NCBI GenBank assembly: GCA_938084905.1
Contig: CALKEQ010000001.1
Span: 90,835 to 154,834 of the forward strand
Origin: an uncultured bacterium
GTDB lineage: Bacteria; Desulfobacterota; Syntrophorhabdia; Syntrophorhabdales; JANXAF01
Reading direction: 5' to 3'
DNA: 64,000 bases
In this document: positions 51,001 through 59,672 of the stretch, in pieces
Position numbering within the stretch: the stretch's first letter is position 1
Layout: every line of letters begins with the position of its first letter
Notes under the pieces: model-generated
Told to the model about the DNA's origin: nothing
The model's input: the letters and a program-made list of their open reading frames with translations, nothing else
Database searches by the model: none
Translations under genes and position numbers: made by a program

Positions 51001-51036
51001 AAAGGATGGGGCAACCCATCCTTTTATATTTTTTTT
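51001..51036. terminator. Bidirectional intrinsic terminator between the EMO-like gene and ferredoxin
   Basis: AAAGGATGGG (51001-51010) pairs perfectly with CCCATCCTTT (51015-51024) around a GCAA loop. On the plus strand a T-rich tract follows to 51036. It also lies just past the stop of the convergent ferredoxin gene. Confidence 0.88.
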
Positions 51037-51043
51037 GATTTCT

Positions 51044-51217
51044 TCAATCTTCAAGGGTGATTGCCTCCACAGGGCACTCTTCAGTGCATGCACCGCATTC
51101 GGTGCAAAGTTCCGGGTCTACCTTTGCCACATCATTTACAGTTATTGCCTCGGCAGGGCAGACCTCTGCACACGCGCCACATCCCGTGCAGGTTTCCTCG
51201 TCAACTCTAGCTGGCAT
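51044..51217 (-). CDS. 2[4Fe-4S] ferredoxin
   Basis: This 57-aa low-potential electron carrier has two clusters ligated by C10, C13, C16, C20 and C38, C41, C44, C48, in the typical CxxCxxCxxxCP order (CTGCGACAEVCP and CTECGACTEECP). It starts MPARVDEET with a GGAGG ribosome site. It is monocistronic, running toward the EMO-like gene. Such clostridial-type ferredoxins serve pyruvate or CO-dependent metabolism; the partner enzymes are not in the window. Confidence 0.95.
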   Translation of the reverse strand: MPARVDEETCTGCGACAEVCPAEAITVNDVAKVDPELCTECGACTEECPVEAITLED

Positions 51218-51287
51218 CTTTCTACCTCCTTTTGAGTTTTTAAAATTTACTAAACGAATAGAGTGGGAATGTCAACAGAAAATCGAG

Positions 51288-51316
51288 TTGACTTGAAAGG
51301 GATTTTGTACTATATA
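51288..51316 (+). promoter_or_regulatory. Sigma-70-type promoter of the tRNA-Gly/tRNA-Cys unit
   Basis: TTGACT (51288-51293), a 17-nt spacer and TATATA (51311-51316), ending 14 nt before the tRNA-Gly. Confidence 0.75.
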
Positions 51317-51330
51317 AAACTAATAGTAGG

Positions 51331-51402
<72 letters not shown>

Positions 51403-51407
51403 CTTAT

Positions 51408-51479
51408 GGCGGCATAGCCAAGCGGTAAGGCAGCGGTCTGCAAAACCGTTATTCTCCGGTTCAAATCCGGATGCCGCCT
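51408..51479 (+). tRNA. tRNA-Cys (anticodon GCA)
   Basis: The acceptor stem GGCGGCA/TGCCGCC and anticodon loop CTGCAAA (GCA at 51440-51442), with a T arm CCGGTTCAAATCCGG, form a complete cloverleaf. It is 5 nt after tRNA-Gly and probably cotranscribed. CCA is not encoded. Confidence 0.95.
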
Positions 51480-51483
51480 TTAC

Positions 51484-52305
51484 TTAAGGTTTTTCAGCAA
51501 CAAAAGCAATCCAGGATCTTAAGCTTTTTTCTTCGATTATCCTCATTTTTTCTGCAAGGGAAAGAAAGATCTTCTTCTCACTTTTCTTAATCCCCGATGC
51601 GAGAAGTTTTCCCCTCCTCTTTAGTAACCCCAAAATACTTGCCATGTGCTTACTGAATATGGATATCTCTAGATTGGCAAGGACTATATCGAATTTCCCT
51701 TTAGTTTCAGAAATGTCCCTTTTCTCAACCTTCACGTTTTTTATCCCGTTTAGAATGAGGTTCTTCTTTGCCGATGAACATGCCTCCTCATCATTGTCAA
51801 TTGCCAGCACCTTTTTTGCTCCAAGAGTGGATGCGTAAATTGACAGAATTCCTGAACCACATCCAAGATCTACGACTTTCTTGGAATTAAAATCTATTCC
51901 TCCCATGATTAGGATCATTAACTTTGTGCTCTCATGCCTTCCCGTACCAAAGGCCGCCCCAGGCTCTATCGTCAAGTAAGTTCGATTAGGTACCTTTCTG
52001 TTCCAAGGAGCTACTATGTATATTTGGCCAATCCTTATAGGCCTGAAAAATCTCTTAAAAAGGGACTCGTAGTCTAAGATGGGTTCTTGCTCTATATAGA
52101 AGTTGAGCATTTCTGTTTTCTCCTTAAGTACGGAAAGGAGAAAAGAAGGCTCATTTGTGTAAAAAATCACTCTCTTAACATCTCCCTCTCCCTCTATCCA
52201 CAGGCCACAATTCGCCGCTAAATATACCTCTTCCGGTAGGAGTTCCTCTTGTCCGCTTCTAAAAAATGCGGTTAATTTCCAGATCTTCTTACTCTCCACA
52301 TTCAT
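51484..52305 (-). CDS. prmA: Ribosomal protein L11 methyltransferase PrmA-like
   Basis: This SAM-dependent methyltransferase probably modifies ribosomal protein L11. The protein of about 273 aa has an N-terminal substrate-recognition domain, then GAAFGTGRHESTKLMI, the SAM-site VVDLGCGSGILSIYA and AIDNDEEACSSAKKN, and IVLANLEISIF where PrmA usually has NILA. The ATG at 52305 is preferred to an upstream TTG. It is convergent with the tRNA pair and divergent from trxB. Confidence 0.83.
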   Translation of the reverse strand: MNVESKKIWKLTAFFRSGQEELLPEEVYLAANCGLWIEGEGDVKRVIFYTNEPSFLLSVLKEKTEMLNFYIEQEPILDYESLFKRFFRPIRIGQIYIVAPWNRKVPNRTYLTIEPGAAFGTGRHESTKLMILIMGGIDFNSKKVVDLGCGSGILSIYASTLGAKKVLAIDNDEEACSSAKKNLILNGIKNVKVEKRDISETKGKFDIVLANLEISIFSKHMASILGLLKRRGKLLASGIKKSEKKIFLSLAEKMRIIEEKSLRSWIAFVAEKP

Positions 52306-52411
52306 ATGATATGACTTTTCCGATCCTTTTTCCAAAAGGGGATTACGCTCTAGCTTTACAATTTCCGGCCTTTATGTAAAAATTTGACTCAAACTCCTTT
52401 GGAGGAAGTCA

Positions 52412-53350
52412 ATGGGAGAGAAATACGAAGCCATAATCATAGGAGGCGGGCCCGCCGGTCTTACAGCTGGAATATACCTAACCAGAGAGAGAGTAAAGGC
52501 CCTTTTACTGGAAAAGATGGTACCTGGGGGTACGCCTCTAAACGCCGTAAGAATAGAAAATTACCCAGGATTTCCTTCTACCATTTCGGGAAGGGAGCTC
52601 ATGGACAGATTCGTTTCTCAGGCGAAAGGCAATGGACTTGAGATAGTGGAATTCCAGGAAGTAATAGGTGTGAAGAAGGAGGGAGACCTTTTTACCGTTG
52701 AGACGGCGGAAGGGTTTTATGAGACCTATGGCCTAATTGTGGCAGTAGGTACAATCCCTCTAAGACTTGGAATCCCAGGAGAAGAGGAGTACGTGGGAAG
52801 AGGAGTATCCTTTTGCGCAACATGCGATGGACCCTTTTTCAAGGATGGGGTTGTAGCTGTTATAGGTGGTGGAGACAGTGCCTTTGAAGAGGCTCTATTT
52901 CTGGCAAATATGGCAAAGAGTGTCTACATTATCCACAGACGCGACGCTTTTAAAGCTCAGAAGGTACTTCAAGAGAGAGCTTCAAAAAACGAAAGGATAA
53001 GCTTTTTCCTAAACAGAAGACCAGTTGAGATAAGAGGGAAGGAATATGTTAAAGAGTTAGTTCTTGAGAACGTAAAAACAGGGGAGAGAGAAATCGTAAA
53101 TGTTGACGGAGTCTTTGTGTATGTTGGATCTAAGCCTGCCACTTCCTTCCTCGGAGAACTCATAGAAAGGGATGAAAACGGCTTCATATTGACAGATGAG
53201 AATATGTCCACGAAAACAGAGGGTCTTTACGCAGCAGGGGATGTGAGAAAAAAGACTCTAAGGCAGATTTCAACAGCTGTGGCTGACGGCGCTCTTGCGG
53301 CTTTTAGCCTTACCAAGTATCTTTTGGAAATGAAAATTCATCGGCCATGA
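52412..53350 (+). CDS. trxB: Thioredoxin reductase-like flavoprotein
   Basis: The 312-aa FAD/NAD(P)H disulfide reductase has the FAD site IIIGGGPAGLTAGIYL (about 9-23), redox-active CATC (C135, C138), a nucleotide site VIGGGDSAFEEA and a C-terminal YAAGDVRKKTLRQISTAVADGALAA. The layout is that of low-molecular-weight thioredoxin reductase. Its stop overlaps the next kinase gene, so it heads a translationally coupled cluster. Thioredoxin itself is not adjacent, and a dedicated partner is possible. Confidence 0.9.
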   Translation: MGEKYEAIIIGGGPAGLTAGIYLTRERVKALLLEKMVPGGTPLNAVRIENYPGFPSTISGRELMDRFVSQAKGNGLEIVEFQEVIGVKKEGDLFTVETAEGFYETYGLIVAVGTIPLRLGIPGEEEYVGRGVSFCATCDGPFFKDGVVAVIGGGDSAFEEALFLANMAKSVYIIHRRDAFKAQKVLQERASKNERISFFLNRRPVEIRGKEYVKELVLENVKTGEREIVNVDGVFVYVGSKPATSFLGELIERDENGFILTDENMSTKTEGLYAAGDVRKKTLRQISTAVADGALAAFSLTKYLLEMKIHRP

Positions 53351-54321
53351 GGGTTCTTGGATTTGGGGCCCTAAATGTGGATTTCATATATGAGGTTGAA
53401 GATTTAGGTTTTTTGAAATGCAAGGAATTCAATCTCGAGCCTGGAAGAGAAGTGGTACTTGACGAAAATTGCCTTCGTAAGTTTTCCGATAAGATAACCA
53501 GATTCGGAATTCTTAAGAAAGTTTGTCCTGGAGGGTCGGCTGCAAATACATGTTACATGTTATCACTTCTTGGAATACCCACCTGCCTCATCGGAGTCCT
53601 CGGAAAAGATAGAGAAGGAGATTACTACGCAAAGTGGCTCGATTCAGAATCAAGAAAAATGGTGATAAGAAGAGGAAGGACTGGTATAAGTTACATCCTA
53701 AATGAGAAGTCAAAGAGTGGTGGTGAATCTGACAGAGCCATAGCAGTTGTCCCAAACAGCAACAGCGAATTGAAAAAAGAGGATATAGACATGGATAGGG
53801 TTTCGATGTGCTCATGGATTCACATGTCCTCCTTCCTATCTGAAAGCGCCATTGAGGCTCAGATGTACGTAAAAGAATCGCTTATCGGAAAGAAAGGTTT
53901 GAGCATAGATCCAGGAGAGATCTATGCTTCCTTAGGCAAAAAGATACTCAATCTTATTGAGGGTATGGATATACTTTTCTGTTCTGAAAGGGAACTCTGT
54001 TTGCTCTTCGGTTCTGATATTGATTCCTCCTTAAGGAGTGCACTTGGCCTCGTAAAGATGATCGTTCTGAAAAAGGGAAAGGAAGGGGCATCCCTTTACC
54101 TTAAAGGGGAAAGCTACAACATTAAGGCAGAAAAAGTCAGAGCCGTTGATACGACAGGAGCGGGAGATGTTCTGGACGGTGTCTTCCTCGGTTTCTTACT
54201 TTTGGGATATGATCCCCAATACGCATTAAAAAAGGCTGTTTGTGCTGCTTCGGAAAGTGTGAAGGGTTACGGAAGGGATAGTTATCCGAAAAATCTTCTT
54301 TTTGGTACAAAGGATGATTGA
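53347..54321 (+). CDS. PfkB-family carbohydrate/nucleoside kinase
   Basis: The 324-aa ribokinase-like enzyme has GFGALNVDFIYEV at the start, the substrate motif CPGGSAANTCYMLSLLG (about 57-73) and the C-terminal catalytic and anion-hole motif DTTGAGDVLDGVFLG (about 266-280, base Asp in GAGD). The substrate cannot be read from the sequence; adenosine-kinase-like proteins share the GGSAxN pattern. It overlaps trxB by 4 nt and the formyltransferase-like gene by 8 nt. Confidence 0.85.
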   Translation: MRVLGFGALNVDFIYEVEDLGFLKCKEFNLEPGREVVLDENCLRKFSDKITRFGILKKVCPGGSAANTCYMLSLLGIPTCLIGVLGKDREGDYYAKWLDSESRKMVIRRGRTGISYILNEKSKSGGESDRAIAVVPNSNSELKKEDIDMDRVSMCSWIHMSSFLSESAIEAQMYVKESLIGKKGLSIDPGEIYASLGKKILNLIEGMDILFCSERELCLLFGSDIDSSLRSALGLVKMIVLKKGKEGASLYLKGESYNIKAEKVRAVDTTGAGDVLDGVFLGFLLLGYDPQYALKKAVCAASESVKGYGRDSYPKNLLFGTKDD

Positions 54322-55105
54322 TATTTGCTGGTTTTCCACTGGAAGGGACGAGGAGGCAATAAAACTTCTAAGGGACGTCATAGAGGCAACAAAAAAGGGA
54401 AAGATAAAGGGGAGAATCGCCCTTTGCTTTCTAAATCGGGAAATTGGTGAGTCTAGCTCGTCAGATAGAATGATAGAGGAGATAAAAGCCTCAAATATTC
54501 CAGTTGAGACTCTGAGCTCAAAGAGGTTTCTCCAAAAAAATAACCTAACCTTAAATGAGGGGAGAACCCTTTATGATCAACAGGTTTTAAGAAGGATTCA
54601 AAAGTACCATTTCGACTTCATATTCCTTGCGGGCTACATGCTCATCATCTCCAATGTTCTTTTTGAAAGGTTCACAATTCTCAATCTCCATCCCTCTTTG
54701 CCAGGAAAGTACAAGGGAAAATGGGAAGATGTAATTAGAAGAACTATTGAGGATGGGGAAAGATCATTTGGAGCCATGATCCACATTGTTAGTGAAAAGT
54801 TGGACGAAGGCCCCCCTGTTACCTACTGTAAGGCTGAGCTCTCAGGGGACAGAATATCCCTTCTCTTTGAGGAAGCAAAAAGGGGTAAAAGCACATCTTT
54901 TGACGAACTTTTTAGAACTATAAGGGAAAAGGAGTTCAGTATTGAGACACCTCTCATTTTAGAGACCTTATCGGCCCTTTCCACTGGAGAGCTAAGAATA
55001 ATAGGAAAGGATGTGTACTGGATGGGGAAAAGAGTAGAAGGAGGTGTGGACCTGACTGAGAGGATTATGGGAGCAAAAAATGGACAAATATCTCTACATA
55101 ACTGA
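54314..55105 (+). CDS. Formyltransferase-like protein (PurN fold), unknown substrate
   Basis: The protein of about 263 aa resembles glycinamide-ribonucleotide formyltransferase: FIFLAGYMLIISNVLF, then NLHPSLPGKYKG with the catalytic Asn and His, and HIVSEKLDEGPP with the catalytic Asp region. The N-terminal sugar-phosphate part (STGRDEEAIKLL instead of SGxGSNLQ) and a C-terminal extension of about 60 residues differ from PurN. It probably formylates or otherwise acts on another substrate. The start is uncertain: ATG at 54314 or TTG at 54302. Confidence 0.72.
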   Translation: MIDICWFSTGRDEEAIKLLRDVIEATKKGKIKGRIALCFLNREIGESSSSDRMIEEIKASNIPVETLSSKRFLQKNNLTLNEGRTLYDQQVLRRIQKYHFDFIFLAGYMLIISNVLFERFTILNLHPSLPGKYKGKWEDVIRRTIEDGERSFGAMIHIVSEKLDEGPPVTYCKAELSGDRISLLFEEAKRGKSTSFDELFRTIREKEFSIETPLILETLSALSTGELRIIGKDVYWMGKRVEGGVDLTERIMGAKNGQISLHN

Positions 55106-56069
55106 CTGTGAAGGACCGGTAACAAAAAATGACAATGCTTACGAAATAGCTGATTTTTTCCTTAAGGATGGGGGAAATATCTTCTCCCTTCTAAGCGCTT
55201 TTGACGATTATTTGGGTCTTTATGGAGGAATCGAAAATTACAGGTACGGAAGCACGCTAAAATACATCCTTCCATTTTTTTTGGAAGCAAATCTTACTGA
55301 CCAGATTCTAAGGGATTATTCGAGAAGGACACTTGTCCTCACACCTGGTGCAAAGGAGGCTTTGGTGAGCATAAAGGAAGATATGGATGTCTTTTTGATA
55401 AGTACAAGTTATGAGCATTACGTGGAAGAGGTGATAAAGTACTTAAATTTAGAATCTGAAAAGGTATTCTGTACGAGGATGAGTCTTGACCTTTACGAAT
55501 TGAAGGAGGAAGAGAGAGTTCTCATTCGGGAGTACTGTGATAAAATAAGAAAGCTTCCGCCTATAAGATGGGATGAGAACGGTCATCTCATCGAGGGGTC
55601 ATCTGAGACGGTGAGTATACTTAAGGGATTTTTCTTTGATATTCTGCCCAAATTTCCCGTGGGAGAGTTTATCAATTCAGTAAACCCTATAGGCGGAAAG
55701 GAGAAAGCCAGAATCCTGAGAGAAGTTGTGGAAAGGGAAGGTGTGCCCTACAAAAACGTTATCTATGTTGGCGATAGCATAACTGACACTGAGGCGTTTC
55801 TCCTGATCAAGGAAAAGGGTGGACTAAGTTTGAGTTTTAACGGGAACAGATACGCAATTTGTCATGCGGAATACGTTGTTGTTTCTGAAAGTGCAGCTTG
55901 TCTTTCAGAAATCGCTAAGGCTTATAAAGCTTTTGGAAGGGATGGTTTGAAATCATTGGGAGAAACCAAAGGTTTTATTCTAACAGACAGGCACGACCCT
56001 CAGATCTGTGAAATAAGTGAAAGGATGAGGCGCACAGTGAGGGGTGAAAGGATAGGGGCGTTAGGGTGA
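55080..56069 (+). CDS. HAD-superfamily hydrolase resembling EhaR
   Basis: The 329-aa protein opens with YITDCEGPVTKNDNAYEIADFF, an altered HAD motif I resembling that of EhaR proteins of methanogen Eha hydrogenase operons. Motif II STSYEHYVEE lies near residue 110, a Lys (NPIGGKEKA) near 209 and motif IV VGDSITDTEAF near 230. The second motif I residue is Glu instead of Asp, which may change or abolish phosphatase activity. No hydrogenase genes are in the window. It overlaps both neighbours. Confidence 0.7.
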   Translation: MDKYLYITDCEGPVTKNDNAYEIADFFLKDGGNIFSLLSAFDDYLGLYGGIENYRYGSTLKYILPFFLEANLTDQILRDYSRRTLVLTPGAKEALVSIKEDMDVFLISTSYEHYVEEVIKYLNLESEKVFCTRMSLDLYELKEEERVLIREYCDKIRKLPPIRWDENGHLIEGSSETVSILKGFFFDILPKFPVGEFINSVNPIGGKEKARILREVVEREGVPYKNVIYVGDSITDTEAFLLIKEKGGLSLSFNGNRYAICHAEYVVVSESAACLSEIAKAYKAFGRDGLKSLGETKGFILTDRHDPQICEISERMRRTVRGERIGALG

Positions 56070-56602
56070 AACTTAGAATCTTCGGAACTCTCTTTTTTCT
56101 TCTAGCTTTAGGGGAAGCAAATGGGAACCACCTCTATTTGTACTTCGTGAGTCCACCTGATGGAGAACTTCGTCAAGTTTTTTTAAACGCATTAAAAAGA
56201 GATGGGATAGAGTTCAGTCTATGTATGGGAAGCAAAAATCTGGAAGAGCATCTGATAAAAGTGGGGGAGATAAACTCGAAGAGTAAAGGTGTGTTCCTTG
56301 CCCTAGAGATGAAGAGAGCAAAAAAAAGGGGAATGTTTGTGGCCACCTTTAAACCAAAAAAAGCAGAAGGCAAGATTTTGAGAATAGACGAGATTCCCTA
56401 TGTCCATCTCCATTCCTCTATGAAGTTAGCCCATTACGTAGCATCTTCGTATGGTAAAAAAGTTGTAAGACTGCCCCTTTTTCCTCTTCTCGGCGTGGAC
56501 ATGCCAGCTCTTTACCTTAGACTACAGGGAGGCAAGGAAGATATGGAGTTTGCAGCAACTGTAATAGCCGAAGGAATTAAAAAATCCGGTATCTGGGAGT
56601 GA
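56066..56602 (+). CDS. Exported protein with degenerate amidase-like fold
   Basis: The 178-aa protein (GTG start) has a signal peptide (about 1-20). Segments such as [24 protein letters not shown] and the C-terminal [16 protein letters not shown] then [11 protein letters not shown] recall N-acetylmuramoyl-L-alanine amidases ('AN...D.FISIHAN' and 'PAVLVE'). The zinc-binding His and Glu residues are not evident, so any activity is doubtful. The resemblance is faint and the function unknown. It overlaps the HAD gene by 4 nt and lies 4 nt before rph. Confidence 0.55.
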   Translation: MKLRIFGTLFFLLALGEANGNHLYLYFVSPPDGELRQVFLNALKRDGIEFSLCMGSKNLEEHLIKVGEINSKSKGVFLALEMKRAKKRGMFVATFKPKKAEGKILRIDEIPYVHLHSSMKLAHYVASSYGKKVVRLPLFPLLGVDMPALYLRLQGGKEDMEFAATVIAEGIKKSGIWE

Positions 56603-56606
56603 GACT

Positions 56607-57335
56607 ATGAGAGCTGATGGTAGGCCAAATGACAAAATAAGAGAGGTAAGGATAACACGTGAATATCTAAAGTTTCCAGAAGGTTCGGTGCTTGTGGAAA
56701 TGGGCGACACAAAGGTCATATGTAGCGTGAGCGTTGAGGATAAGGTTCCACCATTTTTAAAGAATACTGGTAAGGGATGGATTACAGCAGAATACTCCAT
56801 GTTGCCAAGGGCCACTCACACAAGATCTTTAAGGGAGTCTGTTACGGGAAGAATTGGAGGCCGAACCCATGAGATCCAGCGCCTAATCGGCAGGGCACTT
56901 AGGGCAATAGTTAATCTTGACCTCATAGGTGAGAGGACACTATGGATCGATTGTGACGTAATCCAGGCAGATGGGGGAACAAGGACGGCAAGTATAACTG
57001 GAGGATATGTGGCCCTTGTAGATGCCTTATGGAATATGAAGAAAAGAGGCTTGATAGAAAAAATACCAGTTAACGATTCAGTTGCAGCCATAAGTGTCGG
57101 TATAATAGGGGGGGAGGTTCTCCTAGACCTTACATACGAAGAGGACTCGAGGGCAGATGTGGATATGAACTTCGTCATGACGGGAAGGGGAAGCATTGTC
57201 GAGATACAAGGAACGGCAGAAAGGGTTCCATTCAGCAAGGAACAGTTAGACCTCATGTTCAAGTATGCACAAAAAGGTATACAGGAAATAACAAAAATTC
57301 AAAAAATTGCCCTCGGAGCTCTTTTCCCAATATGA
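56607..57335 (+). CDS. rph: Ribonuclease PH
   Basis: This phosphorolytic 3'-to-5' exoribonuclease trims tRNA ends. The 242-aa protein starts [16 protein letters not shown] and has [53 protein letters not shown] and [19 protein letters not shown], all typical. It overlaps rdgB by 4 nt, a common pairing. It could process the tRNA genes in the window, none of which encodes CCA. Confidence 0.96.
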   Translation: MRADGRPNDKIREVRITREYLKFPEGSVLVEMGDTKVICSVSVEDKVPPFLKNTGKGWITAEYSMLPRATHTRSLRESVTGRIGGRTHEIQRLIGRALRAIVNLDLIGERTLWIDCDVIQADGGTRTASITGGYVALVDALWNMKKRGLIEKIPVNDSVAAISVGIIGGEVLLDLTYEEDSRADVDMNFVMTGRGSIVEIQGTAERVPFSKEQLDLMFKYAQKGIQEITKIQKIALGALFPI

Positions 57336-57925
57336 GAAAAATAAAGACGATTATCGTAGCTACGAGAAATGAGGGAAAGATGAATGAGTTCAGACAGGCT
57401 TTAAAAGATTTGTTCGAGAAGATTTATTTTTTGCCAGAACTCCCATTTTTTGATGACTTAAAGGAGGATGAAACTTCCTACGTTTCTAATGCTATGAAAA
57501 AAGCGAGGAAGGTGGGAGAAAGATTCGGAATACCCTCAATCGCTGACGATTCTGGACTGGAAGTAGATTTCTTGGGAGGAAGACCAGGTGTCACCTCTTC
57601 CAGATACGGTAAAAACGACGAGGAAAGAATAGGGAGGCTGCTTACCGAATTGGAAGGGCTTCCTTGGGATGAGAGGACCGCCAAATTCAGGGCATATTTG
57701 GCTTTGTACCTTCCCGAGCCAGAAAGGTATTACGTATTTTACGGGGACCTTAAAGGGATAATCGGTTTTGAAAAGAGAGGAGAATATGGGTTCGGTTTCG
57801 ATCCCGTATTCTTCGTTCCATCAATTGGCAAGTACCTCTCCGAACTAGACACTCATGAAAAAAATAGGATAAGTCACAGAGGAAAAGCCCTTATGGCTTT
57901 AAAGGAGTTTTTAAGGAGCCTTTGA
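57332..57925 (+). CDS. rdgB: Non-canonical purine NTP pyrophosphatase (RdgB/HAM1)
   Basis: RdgB removes ITP, dITP and XTP from the nucleotide pool. The 197-aa protein has [17 protein letters not shown] (T-x-N-x-x-K), [24 protein letters not shown], and [13 protein letters not shown] followed by [11 protein letters not shown]. It overlaps rph. A tRNA-Glu gene on the other strand begins 9 nt past its stop. Confidence 0.95.
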   Translation: MRKIKTIIVATRNEGKMNEFRQALKDLFEKIYFLPELPFFDDLKEDETSYVSNAMKKARKVGERFGIPSIADDSGLEVDFLGGRPGVTSSRYGKNDEERIGRLLTELEGLPWDERTAKFRAYLALYLPEPERYYVFYGDLKGIIGFEKRGEYGFGFDPVFFVPSIGKYLSELDTHEKNRISHRGKALMALKEFLRSL

Positions 57926-57933
57926 AGTTCCAC

Positions 57934-58006
57934 TGGTCCCAGCGAGATTCGAACTCGCGTTTCCGGCGTGAGAGGCCGGTGTCCTAAACCACTAGACGAT
58001 GGGACC
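57934..58006 (-). tRNA. tRNA-Glu (anticodon CTC)
   Basis: On the minus strand the acceptor GGTCCCA/TGGGACC, D arm, anticodon stem CCGGC/GCCGG with loop CTCTCAC (anticodon CTC) and T arm GCGAGTTCGAATCTCGC form a complete cloverleaf. CCA is not encoded. Confidence 0.94.
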
Positions 58007-58179
58007 AAATCATAGGCCATTTTACCAGAAAAGACTTTTAATTTCCATAAAAATGTCGTATAGATAAAAAAGGATTTGGCTTTTAACCTTCTTGATCTTC
58101 TTCGATCTCACCCAATGTGTAAGAGAAAGGGGAAAGGTTGCTTTAGAAATCGCGGCCAAAAAAAACTTGGAGGAAAGGT

Positions 58180-58953
58180 ATGAAAATCGCAATATCAGGA
58201 AAGGGAGGAGTTGGAAAAACGACAATCTCTGCTCTAATTGCCCGTTACCTATCCGATAGTGGCTATAAAGTACTTGCAATTGATGCGGATCCAGCTATGA
58301 ATTTGCCAGGCCAGATAGGTATAAAAATGGATGAGGAAAAAAAGATTAAACCTCTTTCGAGTATGAAAGAGTTCATAGAGGAGAGAACGGGGGCAAAAAG
58401 AGGTGAGTATGGTGGATTTTTCAAAATGAACCCAAAAGTCGATGACATACCTGATACGTACTCTCTTACTTTTGACAGGATAAAGGTTCTAGTTCTTGGA
58501 TCGATCAACAAAGGCGGTGGGGGTTGCTTCTGTCCAGAGAACGTCCTTCTAAAGAACCTTCTCTCTTATATACTCATCGAGAGGGATGAATGGGTTGTTG
58601 TAGACATGGACGCTGGACTTGAACACCTAGGCAGGGGAACGGCAAAATACGTGGACAGATTGATCGTTGTTGTCGAGCCTGGAATTCAGAGCATAAAAAC
58701 CGCACTCCGAATTAAAGAGCTGGCAAAGGATTTGGATATAGGGAGTGTGTCACTTATAGCAAACAAGATATCAAAAGAAGAAGATCTTGTATTCGTTAAG
58801 GAAAACGCACCAAATATCCCAATACTTGGTTACCTAAGTCTAGACGAGAGGATAAGAGACTCTGACAGGCTAGGCCTTTCTCCATACGATGCGGATGCGA
58901 AAATTAGGGAAGAGATAGCTTCAATAGTTAATAGCATGATCAGGCCTCAATGA
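58180..58953 (+). CDS. cooC: CooC-type nickel-insertion ATPase (MinD family)
   Basis: CooC matures carbon monoxide dehydrogenase or acetyl-CoA synthase by helping to insert nickel. The 257-aa protein has the deviant P-loop GKGGVGKTT (7-15), AIDADPAMNLPG, and the metal-binding CFC (C116, C118) within GGGGCFCPEN, then VVVDMDAGLEHLGRGTAKYVDRLIVVVEP. All are CooC/AcsF marks. It has GGAGG ahead of the ATG and overlaps plsC by 4 nt. No CODH gene is nearby. Confidence 0.9.
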   Translation: MKIAISGKGGVGKTTISALIARYLSDSGYKVLAIDADPAMNLPGQIGIKMDEEKKIKPLSSMKEFIEERTGAKRGEYGGFFKMNPKVDDIPDTYSLTFDRIKVLVLGSINKGGGGCFCPENVLLKNLLSYILIERDEWVVVDMDAGLEHLGRGTAKYVDRLIVVVEPGIQSIKTALRIKELAKDLDIGSVSLIANKISKEEDLVFVKENAPNIPILGYLSLDERIRDSDRLGLSPYDADAKIREEIASIVNSMIRPQ

Positions 58954-59672
58954 GGAAGGTTATCTGCCTTCTTTCTCTGGTCATTTCAACTTTGGCTCTT
59001 TCCCTTCTTTCATTCGTTCTCTTTATCTTTGACAGAAAGGGTGAGATTCTTCATGAGATAGAGAGGCTATGGGCAAAGATTTACCTTCATTCAGCAGGAA
59101 TAAAAGTAATAGTTAATGGTACGGAAAGCGTAAAATCTCAACCGGTCATACTTATGTGTAATCACCAAAGCGCCCTCGACATATTTGTCCTCCTATATGG
59201 CCTTCCACTATCTTTCAGGTTTGTCGCAAAAAAGGGACTTTTTAGAATACCCTTTATGGGATGGGCAATGAAGTGCGTAGGTCACATAAGTATAGACAGA
59301 GAAAGCCCTAGAGACTCAATGAGGGCTCTTGAGGAGGCAAAGGAGAAGATAAAAAGAGGGCAAAGTGTACTCATATTTCCAGAAGGGACAAGAAGTGAAG
59401 ATGGTACCCTTTTACCCTTTAAGCGAGGGTCATTCCACATTGTGAGTCTCAGTCGCGTTCCTGTTGTGCCTGTTGCCATTTACGGGAGCTCCCTCCTTAT
59501 GCCTAAGGGAAAGGTCTTACCAATAAAAAGTGGAACCGTATGGATCGAAATTGGAACCCCGATTCTGGCAAAAGGGGACAAGGTAAAAAAAGCAGAAATA
59601 ATGGAGGAAGTTAGGAAACAGATGGAGACACTTATCGGAAAGGGAAGAATGAGGGCTTATCATGAGCACTGA
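58950..59672 (+). CDS. plsC: 1-acyl-sn-glycerol-3-phosphate acyltransferase
   Basis: This membrane-associated enzyme makes phosphatidic acid. The 240-aa protein has an N-terminal membrane segment, the acyltransferase motif NHQSALD (HX4D, about 70), KGLFRIPFMGWAMKCVGHISIDR, the FPEGTRSEDG block and VVPVAIYGSS. It starts inside cooC and overlaps ftsK. Confidence 0.93.
   Translation: MRKVICLLSLVISTLALSLLSFVLFIFDRKGEILHEIERLWAKIYLHSAGIKVIVNGTESVKSQPVILMCNHQSALDIFVLLYGLPLSFRFVAKKGLFRIPFMGWAMKCVGHISIDRESPRDSMRALEEAKEKIKRGQSVLIFPEGTRSEDGTLLPFKRGSFHIVSLSRVPVVPVAIYGSSLLMPKGKVLPIKSGTVWIEIGTPILAKGDKVKKAEIMEEVRKQMETLIGKGRMRAYHEH

Noticed and set aside
51272..51293. Inverted repeat GTCAAC-N10-GTTGAC upstream of tRNA-Gly as a FleQ-like box
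   Set aside because: The spacer is 10 nt instead of 4, and the right arm is the -35 of the tRNA promoter.
58007..58060. A sigma-70 promoter for tRNA-Glu
   Set aside because: A TAAAAT -10 is present on the minus strand but no convincing -35 is found at 16-18 nt.
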